A stretch of 64,000 nucleotides of DNA from Lojkania enalia (taxonomy: Eukaryota > Ascomycota > Dothideomycetes > Pleosporales). Location: NCBI GenBank assembly GCA_010094045.1, contig ML986741.1, forward strand, positions 1 through 64,000, read 5' to 3'. Both the position numbers and the translations under genes were made by a program. Each line of letters begins with the position of its first letter. Positions within the stretch are counted from its first letter, which is position 1. This document shows, one piece after another, positions 31,622-43,081 of the stretch. Below the pieces are notes generated by a model that did not search any database, was not told where the DNA came from, and saw only the letters and a program-made list of their open reading frames with translations.

Positions 31622-33649
31622 TCAAACAAGCCTAAATCGTGTAACACTTCTTCCTTTCTTGATCCACCTTCCTACCTTTCCATCCATAAAGCCATCCATG
31701 TAGGCCTCCCCAATCACCTGCCAAGCCTCCCTAGTTCCTACTCTCCGCAGTACTAATGGGACACTACAGCCGAACAACACCACAGCAACATCGCCCTTCT
31801 TCGCTCTACACGGTGCCATTCCAATATGCCCTTTATCTGTAATCAGAAGCCTTCTAGATTTCTTATTCACCGTGTCATGGAGCCGATTCAGAAACGTATC
31901 CTCTTCGGTCGCGGATTCGACATTAGTATTATTAACGAAAGCGGACAAGTGCGCGGATGGCGGAGGTAGGTCATCAAACACGGTAGTATCCTCTTCGTCA
32001 ACAACATTCCTAACCAGGCCTTGCAGCGGATAGCCACCGACCAGAACGCTCATCCCGTTGATTCCCTTGACTATCAGATCCTTGTTCTCCTCAAACCAAA
32101 TTTTGAACGTCCGGTCAACGTCAGTGTCGTAGCCGTACGTGCATTTGTAACAAAGTAGTAGAAAGTCTGAGAAATATTGGTCCGGAGCGCGGAATCGAAG
32201 ATACTTGTCCTTTCGATCAAGAACAAGAGCGCGACATATGCGTTTCAGGTCTTCTAGAAACGTCAAGTTGGTCTTGTTGTTCACGGCCGCCTCCTGTATT
32301 CGAGTCGGTTGTACCATTGTATGCCCACCGTTTTTACATACGTTACTCTGGCACCGAGTGTCACAACCTTCTATGCTTCCAAGGCCGTCAATATAGTCGA
32401 TAATCACACCATCACACATCATTTCTTTAAGGTTCCTTAGAAATTCTACGTTCGCTAAGCTGCGAAGTTGGGGACCGGGAGCATTGTAAACAGCTTTGTA
32501 TGACCGATACTTGAGTGGCCTAAAGTTGCCGATGCTTTCACTCGCACTTTGGCTGACCATTAATGGAACTGGGGAAGACTGAATGTGTGCCCGCCAGTCT
32601 GGCGCCCAGGTTGGTAAGTTCTGATGATGCAGGCCTAGGTCGGAGTCTAGATTCCCAGAATAACGATTGAAACTATGGGCAAAACAAATGATATCTAGGC
32701 TCATGTATTCTTCCCAGAAGTCTCTGACCAGTCCTGCAAAGACACGTTCCGTGCTGATTTGATAGTCCGCATGATTCACGAGGCGCTTATCACGCCCTGT
32801 AATAAGACCGCGTACTGAGTAGATTCGGTCTCTCGCATCGGTAGCCATATGGTTTCCTAGATACGCTAAAATTGCGATTAAGTTCATACGTCCAACTTTC
32901 TTGTGCCACTGATGGATTCGCCTGCGGTTCCAGGCAGCATCAAAGGCGGCCCGCGGCATAGATTTATCGTCCATGCCGTTGCAGCGTTCTATACAATACA
33001 TGGCTAATTTGAAATCGCCCCGGTTGATGCTTCTCGGTCCGCAAAAGAGTTTAACCCCCTCGGGGATAATGAATTCCTGTAGTGTCCAGACGCGCGTCCA
33101 CCATGGTCTGCTGAATAGTCGTCCTACGGCTTTCCAGTGTTCAGTGAACTCTTCGCCGCGTATTTGTCTGCGAAGCGCTTTGCTGCTATCCAAAGCTTCT
33201 TTCATGTTAGACAACTGGTGAAGGAAGGGAATTGCTCCTCTACAGTCGCTCTCTGCTTCCTGCTCGTTGCCAAGCCAGACAATAGTGCGCCGCGATCTGC
33301 CGTAAATTTCGTCCATGATGTTAACTTGCGTTTCACGCTCATCATCATTGTTCATATTAATGCATATCGAGTCAACAAACCACCAATCCTTTTCTGGCGA
33401 GAAGTCCTGGTGTGAGGCTACCATTCCTAGAAAATCGGCTACGTTGGCGAGAATCAGGAGAGATCCGGACTGGAAGCGGATCAATTTGGTGAATTGTTTT
33501 GTACCCCATGCATATGAAGCTGCTAAGAACGGTGGCGCGCTTCTAAGTTCAAATTGATGGAGCTCGCCGACGAGCCCTCCATCTGCGCCCTGCGAGAATC
33601 TAAATAGCCGGATACTTGAACGGTCAAGCGTAGTCGTATAGACTGTCAT
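31622..33649 (-). CDS. HET-domain (heterokaryon incompatibility) protein
   Basis: Single exon of about 675 residues starting at the ATG MTVYTTTLDRS; the frame continues two codons upstream without an ATG. The HET domain occupies roughly residues 40-190: FLAASYAWGT (block 1), WWFVDSICINMNNDDERETQV (block 2) and RTIVWLGNE (block 3). The remainder contains the WTRVWTLQEFIIP segment typical of this architecture and an uncharacterised C-terminus with a Cys-containing insert. HET domains, related to TIR folds, trigger cell death on non-self recognition in hyphal fusion, but most of the many copies per genome have no assigned partner. No NACHT or repeat domain is attached. Confidence 0.92.
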   Translation of the reverse strand: MTVYTTTLDRSSIRLFRFSQGADGGLVGELHQFELRSAPPFLAASYAWGTKQFTKLIRFQSGSLLILANVADFLGMVASHQDFSPEKDWWFVDSICINMNNDDERETQVNIMDEIYGRSRRTIVWLGNEQEAESDCRGAIPFLHQLSNMKEALDSSKALRRQIRGEEFTEHWKAVGRLFSRPWWTRVWTLQEFIIPEGVKLFCGPRSINRGDFKLAMYCIERCNGMDDKSMPRAAFDAAWNRRRIHQWHKKVGRMNLIAILAYLGNHMATDARDRIYSVRGLITGRDKRLVNHADYQISTERVFAGLVRDFWEEYMSLDIICFAHSFNRYSGNLDSDLGLHHQNLPTWAPDWRAHIQSSPVPLMVSQSASESIGNFRPLKYRSYKAVYNAPGPQLRSLANVEFLRNLKEMMCDGVIIDYIDGLGSIEGCDTRCQSNVCKNGGHTMVQPTRIQEAAVNNKTNLTFLEDLKRICRALVLDRKDKYLRFRAPDQYFSDFLLLCYKCTYGYDTDVDRTFKIWFEENKDLIVKGINGMSVLVGGYPLQGLVRNVVDEEDTTVFDDLPPPSAHLSAFVNNTNVESATEEDTFLNRLHDTVNKKSRRLLITDKGHIGMAPCRAKKGDVAVVLFGCSVPLVLRRVGTREAWQVIGEAYMDGFMDGKVGRWIKKGRSVTRFRLV

Positions 33650-34940
33650 GGCCAATTGATTCCTCGCTCAATCAAGATCAACAATACTAACAAAATAAGC
33701 GCGCTTTGAAAATGCTCTTGCTGGACTCAGCAGGGCGCACCAAGGCTCAAAGATGGCCAGGTCGTACTAGTCAATAATGAAGATGGAAAGGGTAGAGCTT
33801 GAGAAAGGTACGGGACTGGCCCTTTGCAACAGTATGATGCTGTTATGTAGCGATTTATTCCATCTCGAACTAAGCTGAGGCGGAGCGGATGGGGGACAGC
33901 TGCCTGACACGCACTTACCTAAAAGCGCTAACCGCTTTAGGGACGCAATATCAGAAGACCTCATGCCTGACCACGCTCTAAAACTCAGCTCAAGCCGTAG
34001 ATTTTAGTGAAATTGGGTTGAAATTGCCGCGCGAACATGCATTCCCAAGTGCGACGAGTGTGGCATAGCAACGCTCTATCTTCTAAGTAGCAGCCGTTCC
34101 ATTTCCGAAAGCGTCAGTTCTTCTCCGTATCTCGGTCCTTTCTTGTCACAATTGAGCCTCCAAGGGCAATTATGATTTACGGCCAGGGGGTCTAAAGGAT
34201 CGCAATCCCCTACTTACACCGTGAAATCTTTCGGCTAGGGGAGATAGCCGCTAAGTGCTCCCGAGACCTCGAGCTTCGCGGTGCTGAGTGATGTGAGCTC
34301 TGAACAACCTGCAAGGGCAACCGGAACCGGCCTCATCGATATAAAAGGCTCGATAACTGCTGCTACCGACGGCTATCCGAGGGTGCTGCGCAGTATCAGA
34401 GCACATGTCGGAACCCGCCGGGGACGGTGTTCACCTCAGTGGCTAGCTTGGCTGACATAAGAGAACTGTTTGCGAAGCTCATCGCGGCTTCCGTCAATTG
34501 CCGGCAACATCCTGCGCATTTGCAGACCTCAGACATCTAGGTCTCCGCTATGCGATAGAATGTGCAGAATCGCTAGCATTAATTCGCCCCTGACCGATGA
34601 TGTCCGGCTCGATCTGCTTGTTTTGGGAGGCATTTTCAAAGCGTTTCCCCACAGCTTGGCTTTCACAAGCCGACGAAACGGTCATAGCTCCCTCAGCACC
34701 CCTCTGCCCGAACCTGTACCTTCGCGGTATCGCTGCATCATCCACCCAAGACGGCCGAACTAGCCTGCCAGCTCCCTCCAAGGACAAAGAAGATCCTCGG
34801 CCCAGCGCCCAAGATGCGTGACGTCTGTTTTATAAATAATATGATGAACCCTTCCCTCCGCCCTCTGCTCCGCACCCTTACCTCATAGCATCCTCGCATT
34901 CCTCACCTCTGCCCTCTAGCAATAACCCACAAACCTATCA
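33650..34940. other. Bidirectional promoter region of HET and malate synthase genes
   Basis: About 1.3 kb, no gene. The right end carries a TATA box and a C/T-rich leader for the malate synthase gene. Confidence 0.5.
34831..34838 (+). promoter_or_regulatory. TATA box of malate synthase
   Basis: TATAAATA is 110 bp upstream of the ATG and is followed by a pyrimidine-rich leader (CCCTTCCCTCCGCCCTCTGC), the classic layout of a highly inducible fungal gene. Confidence 0.65.
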
Positions 34941-36722
34941 ATGGCTGTCAACCCGGAGTCTCTTCTGCGCGAGGTCAACATCCTCGGCGCACTGAGCGAC
35001 CAGAACCGCCACATTCTGAGCAAAGACGCTGCCGTCTTCCTTGCCCTCCTCCACCGCACATTCAATGAGCGCCGGAAAGCTCTTCTCCAGCGCCGCGTGA
35101 TCCGACAAGCAGAGCTTGACAAGGGCAACTTGCTCGACTTCCTTCCCGAGACCCGACACATCCGCGAGAACGATGCTTGGAAAGGCGCTCCCCCAGCTCC
35201 AGGCCTGGTGGACAGGCGAGTGGAGATCACGGGGCCAACAGACCGGAAGATGGTCGTCAATGCCCTGAACTCGGACGTGTGGACGTACATGGCAGACTTT
35301 GAGGGTAAGTTGTTAGCTCGCTGCGCTGAGAGAGGCCGAAGCTAATTGGATTATAGATTCGAGTGCACCAACATGGGACAATATGATCAATGGCCAGCTT
35401 AACCTTTACGACGCTATCCGCAAGCAAGTCGACTTCAAGCAGGGCGAAAAGGAATACAAGCTCCGCACCGATCGGACGCTACCTACACTAATTGCCCGCG
35501 CTCGTGGCTGGCATTTGGAGGAGAAGCATTTCACTGTGGACGGTGAACCCATCTCCGGGTCGTTGTTCGACTTCGGTCTATACTTCTTCCATAATGCGAA
35601 AGAGCTGGTCAAGCGGGGGACTGGACCATACTTCTACCTTCCCAAGATGGAGTCACATCTTGAGGCCAGGCTTTGGAATGATGTTTTCAATGTCGCCCAA
35701 GACTACATCGGCATGCCCCGAGGCACAATCCGGGCCACCGTCCTCATTGAGACTATCACTGCTGCCTTTGAGATGGATGAAATCATCTACGAGCTGCGTG
35801 ACCATTCCGCAGGTCTCAACTGTGGCCGCTGGGACTATATTTTCAGCACAATCAAGCGCTTCCGCCAGAATCCCAACTTTGTTCTACCCGACCGCGCCTC
35901 TGTTACCATGACTGTTCCTTTCATGGATGCATATGTTAAGCTTCTCATCAAGACTTGCCACAGACGAGGAGTGCATGCTATGGTACGTTTTCGTTCTCCA
36001 TTGTGTTGTGTGTAATTAATCGTAAATTAGGGTGGCATGGCTGCTCAAATCCCTATCAAGAACGACCCCGCAGCGAATGACGCAGCGATGGCCAACGTCC
36101 GTGCCGACAAGCTCCGCGAGGTGCGTGCCGGACATGACGGAACATGGGTTGCCCACCCAGCACTCGCCTCAATTGCTTCTGATGTCTTCAACACGCACAT
36201 GCCGACCCCTAATCAAATGCATGTGCGCCGCGAGGATGTTCACATCACTGCTAATGACCTGCTTAACATGAATGTTCCTGGAAAGATCACTGAGGAGGGC
36301 ATCCGAAAGAACCTCGACATTGGCCTAGCCTACATGGAGGCGTGGCTTCGGGGTGTCGGATGCGTTCCGATTAATTACTTGATGGAAGACGCTGCGACTG
36401 CTGAGGTCTCACGAAGCCAGCTCTGGCAATGGGCAAAGCACAACGTGGATACTGCCGAAGGCAAGAAAGTCACTAAGAACTATGCTGTCAAGTTGCTTCG
36501 TGAGCAGGCTCAGAAGCTCGGCAACAATGCACCAAAGGGTAACAAATTCCACTTGGCTGCGAAGTACTTCGAAGGTCAGGTGACAGGCGAGGACTACGCC
36601 GAGTTCTTGACATCGTAAGTTTACCATGTTTCTATATCGTTGATATCCGCTAATCCGTAATCAGATTGCTGTATAACGAAATCACAAATGTGGGTCCTCC
36701 TAGGGGTGCTTCCAAGTTGTAG
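34941..36722 (+). CDS. acuE: Malate synthase, peroxisomal (glyoxylate cycle)
   Basis: Condenses glyoxylate and acetyl-CoA to malate, needed for growth on acetate and fatty acids. Exons 34941-35304, 35357-35982, 36031-36614 and 36665-36722 give about 543 residues, the family's usual length. Signatures include [26 protein letters not shown]-like [37 protein letters not shown] and [13 protein letters not shown], together forming the TIM-barrel active site with the catalytic Arg, Glu and Asp. The last exon ends in SKL, a perfect PTS1 peroxisomal import signal, and exists almost only to deliver it. In other fungi the gene is induced by acetate through FacB and repressed by glucose; I did not locate those sites. 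Confidence 0.97.
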
Positions 36723-39026
36723 TTCCTTTGCCTGTCTTCCCCCTTTCTACCATTACCATTGTAATTTCTAAACGATTTCCTGGGGCGTTTCCCGGATGGG
36801 ATGTATTGTAAGCAAAATAAAATGGGGACCAATGCTTTGAATATGACTACCATACCGTTTGAAAGCTTAATACTGCGACATGTGAACGCAGGCTAACTCA
36901 TGTACGCTCCTAGGCCCACCCACCTGTCGCAGCCGCTAAGCTTTGAGGCGTGCGTGCATCACGGACCGAGGAATGAACGAGCAGACACGTGTGCAAATGG
37001 CCGCATGTGATGACGGAACGACTGATGATTATTGGATAGGTCTTTCGCTTGGGTGGCTCTTTGTTTTGCGGGGTTTGGCATGGGTTTACGGTACTGTACA
37101 TATTCTATTCGCTCTGTACACGCTTTCTTTTCTTTTCCTTTTTTTTTTTTTTTTTGGAATCTGAGTGTTTCCTGCGTGTGTCGTTCTTTCGCTTGTTGTC
37201 CATTAGAGTGCGTTAGCGGGTGCATCTGTCCCGAGGTTGAATGAAAGAGCTCGACGGAGTACCGCGGGTATGCGGTCTTTCAGCTAGATCTTCCGAACTC
37301 CGCGTGGCTCATTCTTGTGTATCTTTTATCGTCGATTCTAAGTTCCTCGTTGTGATTGTTCGTGGGGTCGGATCTTGAGATTTGTTGCTTGGCGCAACGG
37401 TTATGCGAAGCGCTAGTATAGGTCATCGTATATATTCCCGGTTACTACGATTGACTTACATTTCCTTTTCTTGGAACCCAAGGGCCGATATGCGAGGATG
37501 GGCTGTGGGTTTCCTACAGGGTCAGGCATATATTCTCACAATTCGTGCTAGATATGACATTGCACCTTTGCTCACCTAGTGAAACCTATATAAGAGTGAA
37601 CTATTAGCGACAGACCCACAGATTCTGCAGGGCGACACAACGAATATATAATCTTAACAAGAGACTGTGGTGTAATAACCCCACATCGTTGGGCTTTACT
37701 TGCTCTGATCCAGCTTTACCTTGTGAGAAGCTGGGTTTCTAGAACGCTCGATTTTCTGTATCGGTTCGTCATGGCATCGACGTATTCTCTACAAGAATAT
37801 AAATTTTACGAAAATAATTGGATAGCATTAGAGACTTTAGAAGAGATGAGAACCCTGAAGTAATTATATACATGATACCGTCGCGATGTATTTCATGGAT
37901 TGTCTTCGGAAGAATCTGAATGTATCAGCTTTGGATAAGAATCAAAGCAAATTACAACTTACAGAACTCGAATTCAAACGAGAGATACCAAAATAAGGCG
38001 ACTACGAAAGAATATTGATGCTAGTTATAGTGGAATTGGTATTGTAATGGTGGGAGTCTAATTCCATGGTTTTATAATTGCTGAATCATCACTTTAAGTA
38101 TATCAACAAACTCCATCTTTGTCTTAAAATATTTAGTAGTCGACGGCAATGGTAGTCTACTTACGCGCTAGCACTATGAGTAGAGCATAACATGGAAGTT
38201 GGACTCTTGTACTCTATAAACACAATGAATTGTCCGAATTCCAATAGGCCGAGAGAGTCGAAAGAGGGATCATTTAGCCTACTAAGAAGCATGAACGAGC
38301 TTCATGAGGTCCATGCGAAAAAGGTTCGGAACTCGGTGTATGCATTCCATTCTTTGAAGACCATGCTTTCATTAGACGTCATACCCTTTACTCTAGGTCT
38401 CTTCAATACGAACCTTGTATTTTCTTACATAAAATCTCCCCACACGTGGCGTGAAGGTAGTACCAATTCGCCGTGATCTCGTATTTGCGTTAGGACACAT
38501 TCCATTGCTCGCTTCGTCGCTCCTCATATTGGGCGAATAATCATCAGTAATTATCCTACCACCGCATTCTGGTCGCCTTAAATACACTACGGTCCTTACC
38601 TTCTTGCGAAGGCGACGCTGAATCGCATTCTATAGGGTCGGGAAGTTGGGTAGCATCGTGTGAGGATGCTGATGTCGATCTTTCTATATTTAGCGACTTT
38701 CCCCTTTTTGTAGCAGGCGGGCCGAAGCCGTTTCCTTTGCATGACTTGTTTGCCAGCCATTCTTGGCCTTAAGTCTTGTTCATTCGGGAAAGTCTTGCTA
38801 ATTTCTCGTATTTGGGAGGCCGAATGTTTTAGACTATAAAGTGACGACATGGCCGCTGCTATGAGTTGGATCCTCACAGCAATTCGGTCATCGAGTGATT
38901 TCCTCTAGCATATTTAAGAGTAATCAGTCCTGTCGCTCTAGTCTGATATAAGTCCTGTCTTTTCCGTGCAACCTATTGTATAAATTCCTATATATTACGA
39001 ATCCGAATTGCAACCCAAATCGCAAA
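36723..39026. other. Intergenic, AT-rich from about 37400
   Basis: Contains the 3' region of malate synthase with an AATAAA-like signal near 36815, a T-rich tract at 37130-37156, and then AT-rich DNA without supportable ORFs. TATA-like sequences at 38945-38951 and 38979-38984 precede the secreted-protein gene. Confidence 0.5.
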
Positions 39027-39596
39027 ATGTTTACCAAGGCAACACTCCTCTCCTGCCTGGCGGCTGCTACTCTTTCCAGCGCCGCCCCAACTACCAAGCG
39101 CGATGACCTCCAACCCTGGGAAATCAACTCCCTCGGCGTCTTCACGCCATCTGGCCGTCCGGGCTCCTATCCCTGGTCAACCATCACGGCCAACATTACT
39201 GATCCCAACGAAATCACCGGTACCCTCGAATCCGGAGACACAGTAACAATTCCAGGCGGCAATACGGCCGCCAACTGCCAGGCCAAATGGTATTCCGGCA
39301 CCACGCCAACCGGCCGGGTCTGGCCCTGTGACCCGACCGAGGACGGCTACTGGATTGTTGAGATCATGGATGGCGACGATGGATTCAGTTCCACCAACTT
39401 CGACATTAAGTTCACACGTGTGATTGATGGCATTTACTCCGGTCAGAGGTTCACCAAGACCTTTGAGGGCAGTACTCATATGGCCGTTGGTGATAATCTT
39501 CAGGGAACTTGCGGTGGGAGCGGAGTTTGCAGCTGGGGGCTTAAGGAGGAGAACAGGCCAGCGCCGGTCACGCAGACTGAGGTCTCTGATGAGTAA
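39027..39596 (+). CDS. Small secreted protein, conserved mould family
   Basis: Single exon of 189 residues from ATG 39027. The signal peptide MFTKATLLSCLAAATLSSAA is followed by PTTKRDD, whose KR is a likely Kex2 processing site. The mature part has four Cys (ANCQAKW, WPCDPT, GTCGGSGVCSW), enough for two disulfides, and a beta-rich pattern with PWEINSLGVFTPSGRPGSYP at the start and NFDIKFTRVIDG in the middle. Proteins of this outline are widespread small secreted, sometimes effector-like, proteins of filamentous ascomycetes; no activity is assigned. It is flanked by AT-rich DNA on both sides, a common setting for effector candidates. Confidence 0.75.
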   Translation: MFTKATLLSCLAAATLSSAAPTTKRDDLQPWEINSLGVFTPSGRPGSYPWSTITANITDPNEITGTLESGDTVTIPGGNTAANCQAKWYSGTTPTGRVWPCDPTEDGYWIVEIMDGDDGFSSTNFDIKFTRVIDGIYSGQRFTKTFEGSTHMAVGDNLQGTCGGSGVCSWGLKEENRPAPVTQTEVSDE

Positions 39597-40704
39597 GGAT
39601 TCGGCAAAGATGGAAATGTTTGTTGTGGTGGAGATGATGGAGGGGATACAAAAGACGCTCTGCCGAAAGAAAAGCTTTAATGTTCAATGTAATATTTGGA
39701 AGATAAAATCCATGTCACGTTATATATTCGTACGGTTACTTAGGTGTTGTTGATGTTGGCGATTTTTCCAATATGCGTCAAGGATGACCACACCTGAACG
39801 TTGACCAACGAAATATTATAGCCTAGCTGTCAAGTCCATTGCGCTGAAAAATGACAAGTATCACCACTTTAGATACCTTCATTGCCAAATCAGCGGGAAA
39901 CGCGGCTTCAGTGTTAATAAATAGTTATATATCGTAGAGTTCTTCGATCCACTACGTAATATACATGATTGGGTTCAAGCACCTCTTGCGTCGTTAAAAC
40001 GAATGAGCATTGGATAAATTCTGTGAGGGCGTCAGCCGTCGTGAAGATCAGGCATATATTCACTACAATAGGAAATGCATCATCACACCAACGTCCGTAG
40101 ATTCTAAAATGTGGATATCTCCCGTTGGCGCCGGGCTTTTTACGACTCTTCCAATCGCATCCTCAAAATTCCTATACCTTGAGGATTCGATAGGGAAAGC
40201 ATCAAACAATAAGTCAGACAAGGTGCTAGGGGTGGGCAATACCGAGAATACCGCAAAGATGGCTGCGGGAGAAGCAAGGGCTGGCTATCCAGCGCCATTT
40301 CATTGACCGGCGCCGTTGTATGGCCGGTTGCACTACAGATGTTGTGCGTCAAATCTTTGCTTCGAAACAAATTTCCTACTGGGAGAAACTAAGCAAATGT
40401 GCCTTCAAGCCGGAGGAAATCTTTAGATCATGAAGCAAATAGTTGAAATATTGCTAGATTCCTTGTAATTCCATCGGCGATCTCAAGAACTCGAACACTG
40501 GTGGCAAAGTTGTGTAACCACATGTCCCAAAAGTCGAGGCCATTGCACGATAGTACCACCATATATGCACACCTTATGCGCGATAGTACCAACATAGGCG
40601 TTAGTTGTCAGGAAACACAATGCAGATAATAACACGTTCCCCTCTTTTGCACCCTCGTTGCCATCCGTTCGGCTCAGTCTCGTAAGATTGCTCACGATAA
40701 CGAC
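39597..40704. other. Intergenic, AT-rich, no gene
   Basis: Only short frames are present. A minus-strand frame of 161 codons at 40483-40968 mostly mirrors the broken plus-strand gene to the right and is not counted. Confidence 0.45.
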
Positions 40705-41374
40705 ATGCTCGCGTTCGTTGATGCCCTTCTTTTCATGATGCTTCTCTCGCATCAGATATGGGCTGTATACGGAGTCATTGTAGAAGCCAAGGAGACTTGT
40801 TTGGTACGCGGGGTACGAAGACGCGTGTCGGCAGAATTTCATTGACCATAAGCAGACTTGCAACTCGACTTCAACTCGGCCGCGTCCAGTACTCAGTCCA
40901 ACGGCAACGGATCCGTTGTCTACATCATTCATTCGGGTTTCGTCGTCACCACCCTCGTTATCAAACACATTCTCTACTCGCCCAAGTCACAACGTTATGC
41001 TCTCTTCCACCTATATCTCTACACGCCTACAATCTTCTGCATTGACGACTGCCGCACCAGTGACTTCAGTGCCTCCTGATCCGCAGGTACATCAAAACAA
41101 TGGACTAAGTCACGAAGCTAAACTTGGAGTCGGTGTTACAGTCGCTGTCCTCGTCACCTGTCTCGCGTTTGTAATGATATTTGATGCTTGCTATTTGAAG
41201 CGGAAAAGGAGGGAAAGAGATGTGCAGTATGCACTGAGCGAGATAGAAGGAGGCCGAGGCAAAGAAAGTCAAGAAAGGACCGTCCTTGAGAGTAGAGTGT
41301 CGATTGTCTTTGATGATGAGGAGTCTGATGAGGAGTCTGGGAGGAATGGCATGTCGCTACCAAGAAGAATGTAG
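40705..41374 (+). pseudogene. Single-pass membrane protein, apparently frameshifted
   Basis: Two overlapping plus-strand frames make one plausible protein. Frame 1 opens with ATG at 40705 and a signal-peptide-like MLAFVDALLFMMLLSHQIWA, then VEAKETC. Near 40798-40801 (a TTT run) sense continues one base later in frame 2: WYAGYEDACRQNF and HKQTCNSTSTRP. A Ser/Thr/Pro-rich ectodomain follows, then a transmembrane helix LGVGVTVAVLVTCLAFVMIF, a KRKRRERD stop-transfer and an acidic tail ending at 41374. The topology resembles fungal wall-stress or Mid2-like sensors. One extra T, a missed intron or a different 5' exon would each explain the break. Confidence 0.45.
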
Positions 41375-42109
41375 ATATAGCTACCCGGCAATAAGATAAA
41401 ACGTCTAGTAAGTTGGATAATGGGGATCTTAGAGTGCTTGGGGGATGCGGGAATTGGTCGGGCCGGTTATGAGTCCGAATTACGGTCCATGGGATGTTGG
41501 TTGTGAATTCCGTATGCTATTCTTTCATCTCGATCTGATACTTCTCAGACCAGTCTTATCAAATCCCATATATTGAGAAAAGCTTTAGTTTAGAGTAACC
41601 CTGCGCAGTCAGGCTTGCCAAAATTCTCACCAGAAATCCATATCTATGAATCGCAGGCCTGGAGTGTGATATCGAGTTCCCCGCCATTCATTCTTGTATA
41701 TTTTATCCTTTCTCGTACAGTGTATAGAGCTATAGGGGCGTGGCATCTGGTTATGAAAATAGGAGTTGACATGAAAAGACGAGCGCGTTCAATCGACTTG
41801 GAAATCATGTTAAATAGGGTGGCAGGCAATATTAGACGGTAGGCACATGATATCGAGAAGCATGCGTCTAATTCAAGCTAAATTCTAAGGTTGAGAAGCA
41901 ATCAAGTAAAAAGAAATATCAACGGTAGAAGTCGGTCAGTGCCCCTTCCAATTAGGTCTTCGAAAGAAACTCGTGGGGGGCCAGCCACCACAGCCACACG
42001 ATGATCTCATCGCCTACAACGAATCTCTTTACACCCCTCAATTACCACAGGTTGGTTTTTTGGCGTTCCCATAACTTTCATCTTGATTCGGAAAGCTCAA
42101 GAGGTAAAA
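41375..42109. other. Intergenic, no gene
   Basis: No coding frame of substance; it ends in the leader of the DUF3632-like gene. Confidence 0.45.
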
Positions 42110-43081
42110 ATGGCAACGGACGAAGAGAGATTCGAGGATGCTGAGCTGTCTCCACCAGGCTCGCCAGCTCAGGAGTCGTGGGAGCAAAAGCAAGCGCAAA
42201 AAGTCCGAGAAGCAATCTCCGGCATACCTGATGAGCCTGGTCAGATAGATGCGATAGCCAGAGTACGCGGGTGGTTTGGCCCGGAGCACGACAGCACATT
42301 CTACCCGATTGTTCAAGAGTATCTAGAGGGCAAGGCCGATCTCGGACAAACGTCGACGAAAATTACGGTACCTATCGACCAGAAGATTTCAGCAAAGGAG
42401 CAGGACGACGTCGTTCTAGATTTATGGTACAGCATTCTACATTCGGCAAAGAGAGTACCGTTTCGAAACGCTAAGGATCATGAAAAGCTCGTCCAGCTTA
42501 TGAAGTCTCTCAAAAACCATCCCGATCCCCCGAGTCAACATGAATCTGGTATCTACAATTCTCTCATGGATTTTGGTATAGCCTCTCGCGAGACTCTAAA
42601 TGATAGCCCGGGTGTAGGCGCCGGATACACTGAGCCAGAAATACACGCATATACCAATCTGCAATACTTTCTCGCTCTTCTCACAAAAGATGGCGTATAT
42701 GAGTTCTGGATTTACGTTATATACGCTATGCGTGAGGCACTAGAGAAGGAACAGAAAGATGACGGGCTCAACGATGCCATTGTACCTGCTACAGCGAGTC
42801 AGAAGTATGACGCAAAGATACCTGCCGCAGCAGTATGGGTTCTTGCCCTTGGCAAATTGCTCTACGAAAGAGAGGAAGACTTGACGCCCACGAGTCCAAA
42901 TCAAGGAAACCCTGGAAAAGGAGGCGTCTTCTGGAAAGGAAAGCCTGAATTTAGCAAGGAGAGATTTGCTTTGTGGAAGAAGAGGTTTCAGGAATTAGGT
43001 CAGATGACTAGTCTAAAGGAAGAAACAAAGGCTATGGCTCAAGAAGCGTATGAGACTATGGATGCTAGTGAAAAGTCATAA
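42110..43081 (+). CDS. DUF3632-like fungal protein
   Basis: Single exon of about 323 residues from ATG 42110 (AAAAATGGC context). The protein is mostly alpha-helical with an acidic start (MATDEERFEDAELSPPGSP). Landmarks are DLWYSILHSAKRVPF, LMKSLKNHPDPP, YTNLQYFLALLTKDGVYEFW, AAAVWVLALGKLLYE and a Trp/Lys-rich WKGKPEFSKERFALWKKRF near the end. This succession matches the fungal-specific DUF3632 family, recognised by eye only. No catalytic motif, signal peptide or membrane segment is seen. The cellular role is unknown. Confidence 0.65.
   Translation: MATDEERFEDAELSPPGSPAQESWEQKQAQKVREAISGIPDEPGQIDAIARVRGWFGPEHDSTFYPIVQEYLEGKADLGQTSTKITVPIDQKISAKEQDDVVLDLWYSILHSAKRVPFRNAKDHEKLVQLMKSLKNHPDPPSQHESGIYNSLMDFGIASRETLNDSPGVGAGYTEPEIHAYTNLQYFLALLTKDGVYEFWIYVIYAMREALEKEQKDDGLNDAIVPATASQKYDAKIPAAAVWVLALGKLLYEREEDLTPTSPNQGNPGKGGVFWKGKPEFSKERFALWKKRFQELGQMTSLKEETKAMAQEAYETMDASEKS

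Noticed and set aside
40483..40968. 161-codon minus-strand frame
   Set aside because: It overlaps the plus-strand sensor-like gene, whose signal peptide and TM topology are more coherent.
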